Below are positions 26,992 through 37,100 of a stretch of DNA of 64,000 nucleotides, piece by piece; position 1 is the first letter of the stretch; the number at the start of each line of letters is the position of its first letter. The stretch is from Acidobacteriota bacterium (GTDB lineage: Bacteria; Acidobacteriota; Vicinamibacteria; Vicinamibacterales; UBA2999): contig JAUYQQ010000002.1 in assembly GCA_030697165.1 (NCBI GenBank), positions 1-64,000 of the forward strand, in the 5' to 3' direction. The notes beneath the pieces were generated by a model. The model was not told the origin of the DNA. It saw only the letters and a list, made by a program, of their open reading frames with translations, and searched no databases. The position numbers were made by a program, and so were the translations under genes.

Positions 26992-28971
26992 ATGACCATG
27001 ATGTTCAGAATGCGATCTCGCTTGGTTGTGACGACCGCCTTGGCGGCGCTGTTAGGCGCTGCCGGGTCAGCGTCGGCTCCACAGGACAAGCTCGATCTGG
27101 CGCTTCGCGACGGCAAGGTGCGGGGCCAGTCGCAGAGAGTCATCGTGATGGCCGAGATCGGTGGCGAAGCACGAGTACGTGAGTTGCTCGCGAAGCGCGG
27201 CGTTCGCATCGAGGCCGAGCTTGGGATTATTGATGCGGTTACGGTAACGCTGTCAGCTGCCGACCTCACCGCGGTCTGCGAAGAGAGCCCGGCCGTACGT
27301 TCCTGTTCCATCGACGGCGAGGTCACTTCACTCGACAATGGCGACTTCAAACGTAGTCGCGCGACGAAGAATCAGGAGCAGGCGCCAACCACGTCCGCCA
27401 CGAGCACGATGCTCGGCACCCTCGGCTTGCCGTCTGCCGGCGCGGGCGGTAACGGCGTCACGGTGGCGCTGATCGACTCCGGCATCGACCCGGCCTTGTT
27501 TGCCGGCCGCATCACGGAAGTCCGGGACTTCACCGGGAGCACCGAGCCCGATTTGGACGAATACGGGCACGGCACACACCTGGCCGGCCTCATCGGTGGC
27601 AACCAGAAGCTGCCAGACGACGCCGAGTATCAGGGCGTCGCACCGGGTGTGGACTTCGTCTCGCTCAGGGTCCTGGGCTACCAAGGCATGGGCTTTACGA
27701 CGGATGTCATTGAGGCCATCGAGTTCGCCGTCAAACATAAGTCACGCCTGAGCATCGACATCATCAACCTGGCGCTCGGTCACCCCGTCTACGCGCCTGC
27801 CTTCTACGACCCTCTGGTTCAGGCCGTCGAGGCGGCGTCCAGGGCCGGCCTCATCGTCGTGGTCTCCGCCGGCAACTTCGGTGCAGACCCGAAAGGAAAG
27901 CTGGGATACGGAGGCATTACCTCGCCAGGCAATGCGCCCTCGGCGATCACGGTCGGCGCGGTGGATCACAAGGGCACCCTGACGCTTGACGACAACCGCA
28001 TCGCTGACTACAGCTCGAGCGGCCCGACGTGGTACGACGGCTTCGCCAAGCCCGATGTCGTGGCCCCTGGCCACTACCTGGCCTCGGAGGTGGCGGCTGG
28101 CAGTACTCTCGAGAATCTCAAACTGACGCGTCCGGAGTTATTCGTCACGGCGCCGTCCGGGACCAAGCAGTTCATCCACCTGTCTGGCACCAGCATGTCG
28201 ACAGCCGTAGCCACCGGTGTGGTGGCCCTGCTCAAGCAGCAGCGTGCTGATCTCACACCGAACCTGGCCAAGGGCCTGCTGCAGTACACCGCAATTCCGC
28301 TCAGGAACGACCGCGGCGCGCTCTACAGCCCCCTCCGTCAGGGCACCGGCGAGGTGAACGCCGCGGGCGCCTTGGCCCTGGTTGGCGCGATCAAGACGAA
28401 AGTTCCCACGCTTGACCCGCTCGATACCAACAGCCAGGCAAAGTGGTGGGGACCGGCTAAGCGATCGCAGCTCATTCAGGCAACTCAGATCGCCGGCGTC
28501 ACCTACGCCTGGGCCGGCAACATCGTCTGGGGCAATAACATCGTCTGGGGCAACACGGTCTTCTACAACCTGCCGATTTGGGGCCTCAACATCGTCTGGG
28601 GCAACAACATCGTCTGGGGTAACAACATCGTTTGGGGCAATGGCCTGACGATTGGCCACAACATCGTGTGGGGCCACAACATCGTCTGGGGCAACAACAT
28701 CGTCTGGGGCAACAAGCTCGTCTGGGCGAAGAACATCGTCTGGGGCGACAACCTCGTCGGAGTCAAGGCCGCCGACGACGGCAACATCGTGTGGGGCAAC
28801 TTCGACGAACAGAATATTGTCTGGGGTAACTTCGACGACGGCAACATCGTCTGGGGAAACCTCTTCGATGACAACATCGTGTGGGGCAACTCTAATGACA
28901 ATATCGTTTGGGGCAACGACAACATTGTCTGGGGCAATGTCGTGCTGACGACCGGAAAGGGAGGCAAGTAA
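26992..28971 (+). CDS. Subtilisin-like (S8) protease with C-terminal NIVWG repeats
   Basis: 659 residues from ATG 26992 (ATG 26998 or 27001 possible); the hydrophobic leader VVTTALAALLGAAGSASA follows. A short I9-like propeptide region spans ~45-115. Catalytic triad: Asp162 (VALIDSGID), His193 (HGTHLAG) and Ser401 (GTSMSTAVATG), with oxyanion Asn in VVSAGNFG. Residues 510-649 hold fifteen NIVWG units plus degenerate ones. Secreted; the repeats may form a surface-binding or solenoid module (inference). Such NIVWGN tails are, from memory, frequent in Acidobacteria subtilases. Overlaps the following GNAT gene by one base. Confidence 0.9.
   Translation: MTMMFRMRSRLVVTTALAALLGAAGSASAPQDKLDLALRDGKVRGQSQRVIVMAEIGGEARVRELLAKRGVRIEAELGIIDAVTVTLSAADLTAVCEESPAVRSCSIDGEVTSLDNGDFKRSRATKNQEQAPTTSATSTMLGTLGLPSAGAGGNGVTVALIDSGIDPALFAGRITEVRDFTGSTEPDLDEYGHGTHLAGLIGGNQKLPDDAEYQGVAPGVDFVSLRVLGYQGMGFTTDVIEAIEFAVKHKSRLSIDIINLALGHPVYAPAFYDPLVQAVEAASRAGLIVVVSAGNFGADPKGKLGYGGITSPGNAPSAITVGAVDHKGTLTLDDNRIADYSSSGPTWYDGFAKPDVVAPGHYLASEVAAGSTLENLKLTRPELFVTAPSGTKQFIHLSGTSMSTAVATGVVALLKQQRADLTPNLAKGLLQYTAIPLRNDRGALYSPLRQGTGEVNAAGALALVGAIKTKVPTLDPLDTNSQAKWWGPAKRSQLIQATQIAGVTYAWAGNIVWGNNIVWGNTVFYNLPIWGLNIVWGNNIVWGNNIVWGNGLTIGHNIVWGHNIVWGNNIVWGNKLVWAKNIVWGDNLVGVKAADDGNIVWGNFDEQNIVWGNFDDGNIVWGNLFDDNIVWGNSNDNIVWGNDNIVWGNVVLTTGKGGK
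28519..28938 (+). repeat. NIVWG-coding repeat array
   Basis: Fifteen copies of a 15-base NIVWG-coding core (AACATCGTCTGGGG and synonymous variants), mostly spaced 18 bases apart in the first half. In the second half acidic inserts (FDEQ, FDDG, LFDD) lengthen the spacing. Degenerate units LPIWG, KLVWA and NLVGV mark decay. It is a protein-coding array, not a CRISPR. Confidence 0.9.
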
Positions 28972-29630
28972 TGGAGAAGATGCCTTACCAGCCGGAACTC
29001 GATCGCGCGGTCGACGCGCCGTCGGCAACCGCCACGGTCACCACCACCGACTGGCGTTCGGGCCTGCCCGTGCTGGCCGGCTCGAACTTCACGCTGCGCG
29101 AACTGCAAATCGACGATGCGCCGTCGCTGCTGGCGATGCTCACCACCGAGGAAGTGGCGCGCTTCATCTCGCCGCCGCCGACCACGGTCGACGGTTTCGA
29201 ACGCTTCATCGCCTGGACGCACCGCGAACGGCTGACCGGCAGCTACATTTGCTTCGGCATCGTGCCGCAGGGTATGAGCCACGCCGTCGGCCTCTTCCAG
29301 CTACGCTCGCTCGAACCCGGGTTTGCCTCCTGCGAATGGGGCTTCGCCATGGGGTCGTCGTTCTGGGGCACCGGCGTGTTCGCCGAGGGCGCGCGCCTGG
29401 TGGTGGACTTCGCGGTCGACGTGGTCGGGTCGCAGCGCCTCGAAGCGCGCGCGGCGGTGGCCAACGGCCGTGGCAACGGCGCCTTGCGCAAGATTGGCGC
29501 CGTGCAGGAAGGCGTGCTGCGCCGCTCGTTCCTGCGCAACGGCCAGTATCACGACCAGGTGCTGTGGTCGATTCTTGCCGAGGACTGGCGCTTGCAGCGC
29601 CTGGACCTGCTGCAGGTAATGGTTCACTAG
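28971..29630 (+). CDS. GNAT-family N-acetyltransferase (RimJ/RimL type)
   Basis: 219 residues from ATG 28971, which overlaps the subtilase TAA by one base (TAATG) and has a strong ribosome site (AGGGAGG). After a ~40-residue extension, the GNAT fold begins at FTLRELQIDDAPSLLAML and includes FWGTGVFAEGARLVVDFAV (acetyl-CoA loop region) and RLEARAAVANGRGNGALRKIG. RimJ/RimL-like enzymes acetylate N-termini or small amines. Coupling to a secreted protease suggests a shared regulon, but the target is unknown. An intrinsic terminator follows. Confidence 0.8.
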   Translation: MEKMPYQPELDRAVDAPSATATVTTTDWRSGLPVLAGSNFTLRELQIDDAPSLLAMLTTEEVARFISPPPTTVDGFERFIAWTHRERLTGSYICFGIVPQGMSHAVGLFQLRSLEPGFASCEWGFAMGSSFWGTGVFAEGARLVVDFAVDVVGSQRLEARAAVANGRGNGALRKIGAVQEGVLRRSFLRNGQYHDQVLWSILAEDWRLQRLDLLQVMVH

Positions 29631-29654
29631 GACACGACTCTCGTAATACGTTAA

Positions 29655-29692
29655 GGCCCGGACGCCTCCAGGGGGTGTTCGGGCCATTTTTT
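29655..29692 (+). terminator. Rho-independent terminator after the GNAT gene
   Basis: GGCCCGGACGCC pairs with GGTGTTCGGGCC (two G-U pairs) around a short loop and is followed by ATTTTTT. It ends the subtilase-GNAT unit and separates it from queA. Confidence 0.8.
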
Positions 29693-29745
29693 CGTACACG
29701 AAGGTCACTAAGAAATGACTCTTGTCGAGGGCGCGAAGAAATACC

Positions 29746-30795
29746 GTGGACGTTGCTGATTTCGATTTCGACCTTCCCGAGGGGTTGATCGCGCAGGACC
29801 CGCCGGCCGAACGCGGCGGCTCGCGGCTGCTGGCGCTCGACCGCGTCAGCGGCCGCATTGGCCATCACCGGTTCGCCGACTTGCCCGGCTTGCTGCGCGC
29901 CGGCGACCTGCTGGTGGTGAACGATACCCGCGTGTTCCCGGCCCGCCTGATCGGCCAGCGCCTGCCTGGTGGCGGTGCGGCCGAGTGCTTCCTGGTGCGG
30001 CCGACCGGCGTTGACGACGAGTGGGTGGCGCTGGTCCATCCGGGCCAGCGGCTGCGTGAGGGCGCCCGCATGGTCTTTGCCGCCGGCGATTGCCGCCTTA
30101 CCGCCGAGGTCGTCGGCATGCACTTTCATGGCCGGCGCACCGTCCGCCTGTCGACCGGTGATGGATCGAGCGTGCAGGACGCCATTGACGCCATCGGGCA
30201 CATCCCGCTGCCGCCGTACATCAAGCGCAGCGACGCGCCGTTCGACCGCGATCGCTACCAGACCGTGTTTGCCCGCGACCGCGGTTCGATTGCGGCGCCG
30301 ACGGCCGGCCTGCACTTCACGCCCGCTCTGCTGGACGAACTGCAGGCACGCGGCATCCTGCGCGCGGCCGTCACCCTGCATGTCGGGTACGGCACGTTTC
30401 AGCCGATCCGCGTCGAGCGCGTCGAGGATCACGAGATGGAGGCGGAGCACTACGAGGTGTCCGCGGCGACGGCGGAGGCGCTGACGGCGGCCAGGCGCGA
30501 GGGCCGGCGCATTGTCACCGTCGGCACGACCTCGACGCGGACGGTCGAGTCGCTGGCCATCGATGCCGCTGGCGCGGTCCAGCCCGGGCGCGGCGAGACC
30601 GCGTTGTTCATTCACCCTGGGCACCGGTTCCGCCTGGTGTCGGGCCTGGTGACCAACTTCCACCTCCCGCGTTCCTCGTTGATCATGCTGGTGGCGGCGC
30701 TGGCCGGAAGGGAACACGTGCTGGCGGCGTACGAAACTGCCGTCCAGGAGCGTTATCGGTTCTATAGTTACGGCGATGCGATGCTCGTTCTTTGA
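29746..30795 (+). CDS. queA: S-adenosylmethionine:tRNA ribosyltransferase-isomerase (QueA)
   Basis: 349 residues from GTG 29746; the upstream in-frame ATG lies in repeat-like spacer and is less likely. Moves the ribosyl part of SAM to preQ1 in tRNA, giving epoxyqueuosine. Signatures: FDFDLPEGLIAQDPPAERGGSR-type start, VVNDTRVFPARL, GSIAAPTAGLHFT, GYGTFQPIR, EHYEVS and NFHLPRSSLIML. Queuosine genes queE and queC are 18 kb away; queD, queF and tgt are not in this window. Confidence 0.96.
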   Translation: MDVADFDFDLPEGLIAQDPPAERGGSRLLALDRVSGRIGHHRFADLPGLLRAGDLLVVNDTRVFPARLIGQRLPGGGAAECFLVRPTGVDDEWVALVHPGQRLREGARMVFAAGDCRLTAEVVGMHFHGRRTVRLSTGDGSSVQDAIDAIGHIPLPPYIKRSDAPFDRDRYQTVFARDRGSIAAPTAGLHFTPALLDELQARGILRAAVTLHVGYGTFQPIRVERVEDHEMEAEHYEVSAATAEALTAARREGRRIVTVGTTSTRTVESLAIDAAGAVQPGRGETALFIHPGHRFRLVSGLVTNFHLPRSSLIMLVAALAGREHVLAAYETAVQERYRFYSYGDAMLVL

Positions 30796-30862
30796 CGGGA
30801 GGTCACTACCCGTCGGGAGGGCAGTGCTGGTCGGGCGGACGCGTCCCGTCGGGATCCATTGA

Positions 30863-31807
30863 ATGAAGCTGCCATACGAAGAGTTCGACCTGACAGGCGT
30901 CAAGACGTATCCGCTGCGCACGCGCGCGAGCAAGGTGACGCTGGCGCAGTTTGCGACGCCTTACCAGAAGGGGAGTGGTGTCGACGGCCTGTTGAAGACC
31001 CTGCCGTCACTGCTGGCGTCGGCCGACTTCAAGGCGGTGGTGCAGGCGCTGCTCGCGGCACGGCAGGGTGACCGCGCCATCATCTGGGGTCTCGGCGCAC
31101 ACGTGCTGAAGACCGGCTTGTCGCCGGTGATCGTGGACCTGATGGAGCGAGGGTTCGTCTCGGCGATCGCCACCAACGGCGCCGGCATCATTCACGACTT
31201 CGAGATTGCGCTGTCGGGCGCGACCTCCGAAGACGTGGACGCCACGCTCGGTGCCGGCACGTTCGGCATGGCCGAGGAGACCGGCACACAGCTGAACCAG
31301 GCGATCGTCGACGGCGTGGCCAGGGGCCTCGGGCTGGGGCAATCGGTCGGCGCCTTTCTCGCGGGCCAGCGGGCGCCCTTTGCGCAGATCAGCATTGCCG
31401 CGAACGCGCACCGCCTCGGCATTCCCCTCACCGCGCACGTCGCGATTGGCACCGACATCATCCATATGCACCCGCGGGCGTCGGGCGCGGCCATCGGCGA
31501 GGCCAGCCTCCGCGATTTCAAGTACTTCGCCTCGAGCGTCGCCCGGCTCGAGGGCGGCGTCTTCCTGAATTGCGGTTCCGCGGTCGTGTTGCCCGAAGTG
31601 TTCCTCAAGGCGGTCGCGATTGCCCGCAACGACGGCCGATCGCTCGCGGGCCTGACGACGGTGAACCTGGATTTCCTGCGGCATTACCGGGCCTTGACCA
31701 ACGTGGTGTCACGGCCGACGGCCGGCATCGGCAAGGGTTACTCACTGACCGGGCATCACGAAATCATGCTGCCGTTGCTGGCGGCGGCCCTGATCGAGGG
31801 CGCTTAA
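30863..31807 (+). CDS. Conserved protein of unknown function, deoxyhypusine-synthase-like at best
   Basis: 314 residues from ATG 30863. Glycine-rich blocks suggest a nucleotide-binding Rossmann-type fold: AIIWGLGAHVLKTGLSPVIV, then AIATNGAGIIHDFEIALSG, GTFGMAEETG and GIGKGYSLTGHHEIM. No signal peptide or membrane segment, so cytoplasmic. The overall style recalls bacterial proteins labelled deoxyhypusine-synthase-like, but the active-site Lys region cannot be confirmed, so no reaction is assigned. It lies between queA and tRNA-tilS. Confidence 0.6.
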   Translation: MKLPYEEFDLTGVKTYPLRTRASKVTLAQFATPYQKGSGVDGLLKTLPSLLASADFKAVVQALLAARQGDRAIIWGLGAHVLKTGLSPVIVDLMERGFVSAIATNGAGIIHDFEIALSGATSEDVDATLGAGTFGMAEETGTQLNQAIVDGVARGLGLGQSVGAFLAGQRAPFAQISIAANAHRLGIPLTAHVAIGTDIIHMHPRASGAAIGEASLRDFKYFASSVARLEGGVFLNCGSAVVLPEVFLKAVAIARNDGRSLAGLTTVNLDFLRHYRALTNVVSRPTAGIGKGYSLTGHHEIMLPLLAAALIEGA

Positions 31808-31828
31808 GAGTCGTAGCGCAGCAAGACC

Positions 31829-31858
31829 TTGCCGGGTTTGGCGGGCCTGAAGTACCAT
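31829..31858 (+). promoter_or_regulatory. Possible promoter of the tRNA
   Basis: TTGCCG (31829-31834) and TACCAT (31853-31858) are spaced by 18 bases and lie 11 bases before the tRNA start, a plausible sigma-70-type arrangement. Matches are moderate, so this is tentative. Confidence 0.3.
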
Positions 31859-31869
31859 CAAAGATTCGT

Positions 31870-31946
31870 GCCGGAGTAGCTCAGCCGGTTAGAGCACGCG
31901 TCTCATAAGCGCGGGGTCGGCAGTTCGAGTCTGCCCTCCGGCACCA
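31870..31946 (+). tRNA. tRNA with CAU anticodon, probably elongator tRNA-Met
   Basis: 77 bases including encoded CCA. Acceptor arms GCCGGAG and CTCCGGC pair fully. D-arm GCTC…GAGC, anticodon stem CGCGT/GCGCG around loop CTCATAA (anticodon CAT at 31904-31906), and T-arm GGCAG-TTCGAGT-CTGCC complete the cloverleaf. The body resembles elongator tRNA-Met (GTAGCTCAG…GGTTAGAGC). tRNA-Ile2, whose C34 is changed to lysidine by TilS, has the same anticodon and cannot be excluded; tilS begins 19 bases downstream. Confidence 0.92.
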
Positions 31947-31964
31947 CGAGTTCAGAAAGTCCCA

Positions 31965-33470
31965 ATGCGCCTCGACGAGCGCGTTCGCCGTTATGCCGCG
32001 CAGCACTTGCTGTGGTCGGCCGAAACGCGCGTGATCGCCGCCGTGTCGGGCGGGTCCGATTCCGTCGGGTTGTTCGTCCTGCTTCAGCAACTCGCGGCGG
32101 CCGGCGCGTGCCGCCTGGCCGGGCTCGCGCACCTCCATCATCACATTCGCGGCGCCGAGGCCGATGCCGACGCGCTGTTTTGCCGCGACCTGGCGGCTCG
32201 TGCCGGGGTGCCGGCGCTCGTCGGCGATGCCGATGTGCCGGCGTTGGCTCGCCAGGCGGGGGTCTCGCTTGAAGTCGCCGGTCGCGATGCTCGGCAACGG
32301 TTCTATGCAGAGGTCGTGGTGAGCGAGGGCGCCGCGTGCGTCGCGACCGCGCACACCCGCGACGACCAGGCCGAGACCGTGCTGCTGCGCCTGGTGCGCG
32401 GCGCAGGAGCCACGGGCCTCTCGGGCATGGCGCCGCGCCGCGACCACCTGGTGCGTCCACTGCTCGAGGTGTCGCGCGCCGAGCTGCGCGCGTATCTCGA
32501 CGCCGCCGGCGAATCGTGGCGCGAGGACGTGACCAACGCCGACTGTGCCATTCCGCGCAACCGGATCCGCCATAACGTGCTGCCAGAACTGCGGGCTGTG
32601 AACGCGCAGGCCGAGATGGCGCTGGCGCGTGCGGCCGGCATTCTGCGGACCGACGCCGCGTTTCTCGATGGCCTTGCCAACGACGCCGCGGCCCGGCTCG
32701 TCAGAATCGAGGCGGGTCGGGCGGGTCGGGCAGGTGAGGCTGGTGCCATGAAGGTAACGGTTGATGGTGCAGGGTTGGCTCAGCTGCCGCTCGCGCTGGC
32801 GCGGCGAGTCGCGCTGCGGGCGCTCGAAACCGCGAACCCGTCGCGCTCGTATGGCTTGGAAGAGGCTGAGATGCTTTGCGAGGCGGCTGCCGGCGGTGCC
32901 GGCGCCAGCCTCGCCGGCCTCGACATGGAACGTTTCGGCGCGAATGTTGTCTTAGTAAGTAGGGCTTGTCCCGCCGAAGCTCGCGACGCGTCAGGCGAGC
33001 GGCGGCGGATGCCTAAGGTGCCTGAGGTGCCTGAGGTGCTTGATGTGGTGTCCGGCTTCAGCCGGACCATGCCGCGCACCGAACCGTTCGAACTCCAGCT
33101 CGACATCCCCGGGGCAGTTGACGCGCCGCACGGGCGCTGGACGCTGAGCGCCAGCGGTCCTGTTCCGCGGCACGAGGCTTCGATCGAAGCGGGACAGGTA
33201 ATGGTGGATGCCGGCACCGTCGGCCGCGGTTTTATTGTCCGGCCACGCCGGCCTGGGGATCGTCTGCATCCATTAGGAGCCCCCGGCCGCAAGAAGGTTC
33301 AGGACGTGTTCGTGGACCGGAAAATTCCACGGGACGACCGTGACCGGGAACCGATTGTGACTGACGAAGCGGGCCGGATTGTGTGGGTGGCGGGGCAGGT
33401 GTTGGCAGCGCCCTTCCAGGTGACCCCGCTCACGACGACCGTGGTAGTCTTGACCCTGAGGCGCCAGTAG
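31965..33470 (+). CDS. tilS: tRNA(Ile)-lysidine synthase with an in-frame repeat insertion
   Basis: 501 residues from ATG 31965. Converts C34 of tRNA-Ile2 to lysidine. The PP-loop AAVSGGSDSVGLFVLL, HHHIRGAEADADA and ATAHTRDDQAETVLLRL blocks are diagnostic, as are the C-terminal PGDRLHPLGAPGRKKVQDVF and DEAGRIVWVAG. Residues ~349-371 come from a nonamer array followed by a palindromic hairpin (33009-33067) lying between the central and C-terminal domains, apparently tolerated as a linker. The protein is therefore longer than most TilS. A tRNA(CAU) lies directly upstream. Confidence 0.93.
   Translation: MRLDERVRRYAAQHLLWSAETRVIAAVSGGSDSVGLFVLLQQLAAAGACRLAGLAHLHHHIRGAEADADALFCRDLAARAGVPALVGDADVPALARQAGVSLEVAGRDARQRFYAEVVVSEGAACVATAHTRDDQAETVLLRLVRGAGATGLSGMAPRRDHLVRPLLEVSRAELRAYLDAAGESWREDVTNADCAIPRNRIRHNVLPELRAVNAQAEMALARAAGILRTDAAFLDGLANDAAARLVRIEAGRAGRAGEAGAMKVTVDGAGLAQLPLALARRVALRALETANPSRSYGLEEAEMLCEAAAGGAGASLAGLDMERFGANVVLVSRACPAEARDASGERRRMPKVPEVPEVLDVVSGFSRTMPRTEPFELQLDIPGAVDAPHGRWTLSASGPVPRHEASIEAGQVMVDAGTVGRGFIVRPRRPGDRLHPLGAPGRKKVQDVFVDRKIPRDDRDREPIVTDEAGRIVWVAGQVLAAPFQVTPLTTTVVVLTLRRQ
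33009..33067 (+). repeat. Nonamer array (copy 3) plus SGFSRT hairpin, inside tilS
   Basis: Four GTGCCTGAG-type nonamers (33009-33044) read in frame as VPE-like triplets. They are followed at 33050-33067 by the perfect hairpin GTCCGGCT-TC-AGCCGGAC, read as SGFSRT. The two families are joined here, and both keep the tilS frame open. Confidence 0.8.
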
Positions 33471-33482
33471 CGCCTGGAGGTA

Positions 33483-35392
<1,910 letters not shown>

Positions 35393-35396
<4 letters not shown>

Positions 35397-36265
35397 TCGC
35401 GGCGCCGCGTCGGTCGTTTTCGGTTCCTCTGCCGGGCCGGGCACCTTTGGTGCTCGGCCCGCGCACTTTGGTGATGGGCGTGATCAACGTCACGCCCGAT
35501 TCCTTCTCCGACGGGGGCCTGGCCCTCGACCCCCGGCACGCCGCCGACCTCGCCGCCGCCATGGAAGCGGCTGGCGCCGACATCATCGACATCGGCGCTG
35601 AATCGACACGCCCCGGCGCCACGCCGGTGGGCACCGCCGACGAACTGGCGCGCGTCCGTCCGGTGCTCGAGGCCATGGCGTCGCGGGTCCGCGTGCCCAT
35701 TTCGATCGACACCTACAAGAGCGAGGTCGCCCAGTTCGCCCTTGGCGAAGGCGCGTCGATCGTGAACGACATCAGCGGGCTGCATTACGACCCGCGCCTG
35801 GGTCCGCTCACGGCCGCGCAGGGCGCGCCGATTGTGCTGATGCACACGCGCGGGCGCCCACAGGACATGTACGCGCACGCGGCTTATGCCGACGTGGTGG
35901 CTGAGGTGGCCGCCGACCTGCGGCAGGCCGTCGTCCGCGCCCGGGCCGCCGGCATTGCCGACGAGAGCATCTTGATCGACCCAGGCCTCGGCTTCGCCAA
36001 GCACGCTGCGCAAAGCCTGGCGGTGCTGGCCGGCCTCGAGCGGCTGGCCGACCTGGGCTTCCCCGTGCTGGTCGGGCCCTCGCGCAAGTCGTTCATGGCC
36101 GCGTCAACCGGCCCGCTGGACCCCTCACAGCGCGACTGGCCGACGGCCGCCGCCGTGACCGCCGCCATTCTCGGGGGCGCCCACATCGTGCGGGTCCACC
36201 GGGTGGCGGAGATGGTCCACGTCGTCCGCGTCGCCGACGCCATTCGGGACGCTTCGGGGGCCTGA
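35393..36265 (+). CDS. folP: Dihydropteroate synthase
   Basis: 290 residues from GTG 35393, which overlaps the ftsH TGA (GTGA). Joins p-aminobenzoate to 6-hydroxymethyl-dihydropterin diphosphate in folate synthesis. Motifs: [65 protein letters not shown] and the terminal [12 protein letters not shown] barrel of normal length. Sulfonamide-contact loops look standard. Confidence 0.96.
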
Positions 36266-36284
36266 CGCACTAAACTAGCAGGGC

Positions 36285-37100
36285 GTGTCCTTCCTGACCG
36301 AACTGCTGCAGCGGCCGCCAGTCACCTGGTGGGACGTGCTCGACATCCTGATCGTCTCGATCTTGATTTACGAGCTGCTCAAGCTGATCCGCGGCACGCG
36401 CGCCGTGCAGATGGCCGTGGGTATCGCCTTCATCGTCGGGTTGTTCTATATCTCCCGCGGCTTCCAGCTCGAAACCGTCAACTGGCTAATCCGCAACGTG
36501 GTCGGCTACGTGGTATTTGCGGCCATCGTGCTGCTTCAGGCCGACATCCGCCGCGCGCTCGTTCATCTTGGCCGGGGCCGCCTGTTTCGCCGCCTCAACC
36601 GCAAGGTCAGCGACGATGACACCATCGAAGAGCTGGTGGTGGCCGCCAGCAGCCTGTCGGCGAAAAAGACCGGTGCCATTATCGTGATCGAGCGGGCAAT
36701 CGGCCTGCGCAACTACATCGAAAGCGGCATTCCGCTGGACGCCAAACTGACCTACGATCTGCTGGTCAGCATCTTCCAGCCGACCTCACCGCTGCATGAC
36801 GGCGCGGTGATCGTGCAGAGGGATCGCGCGGCGGCGGCGGCCTGCTTCCTGCCGCTCACCATCAATCCGCGCCTGAACCGCGAGTTTGGTTCGCGCCATC
36901 GCGCGGCGATTGGCATCACCGAGGAGAACGACGCCGTGGCGATCGTGGTGTCGGAAGAGACGGGCCGCATCTCGTTGGTGGAGGACGGCGATCTGGAGCA
37001 CGACCTCGATGCCGATCGGCTGCGGCAACGGCTGAAGGCGCTGGTCACCTTGCGGCCGGCCGGTGCCAAGCCACGTCCGGCGGGGTATTCACTGAGCTGA
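36285..37100 (+). CDS. cdaA: Diadenylate cyclase CdaA (c-di-AMP synthase)
   Basis: 271 residues from GTG 36285. Makes c-di-AMP from two ATP. The N-terminus carries three membrane helices (~20-85), then a DAC domain with the DGA motif (SPLHDGAVIVQ) and the RHR motif (FGSRHRAAIGIT). It is immediately followed by cdaR and glmM, the conserved cda cluster known best from Firmicutes; CdaR and GlmM modulate its activity there. A c-di-AMP phosphodiesterase is not in the window. Confidence 0.96.
   Translation: MSFLTELLQRPPVTWWDVLDILIVSILIYELLKLIRGTRAVQMAVGIAFIVGLFYISRGFQLETVNWLIRNVVGYVVFAAIVLLQADIRRALVHLGRGRLFRRLNRKVSDDDTIEELVVAASSLSAKKTGAIIVIERAIGLRNYIESGIPLDAKLTYDLLVSIFQPTSPLHDGAVIVQRDRAAAAACFLPLTINPRLNREFGSRHRAAIGITEENDAVAIVVSEETGRISLVEDGDLEHDLDADRLRQRLKALVTLRPAGAKPRPAGYSLS

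Noticed and set aside
28519-28938. Regularly spaced 18-base repeats resembling a CRISPR array
   Set aside because: They code for NIVWG units in one open frame, have no unique spacers of constant length, and no cas genes are near.
30796-30862. CCCGTCGGGA motifs between queA and the next gene as a riboswitch
   Set aside because: Short repeated palindromes only; no preQ1 or other riboswitch consensus is visible.
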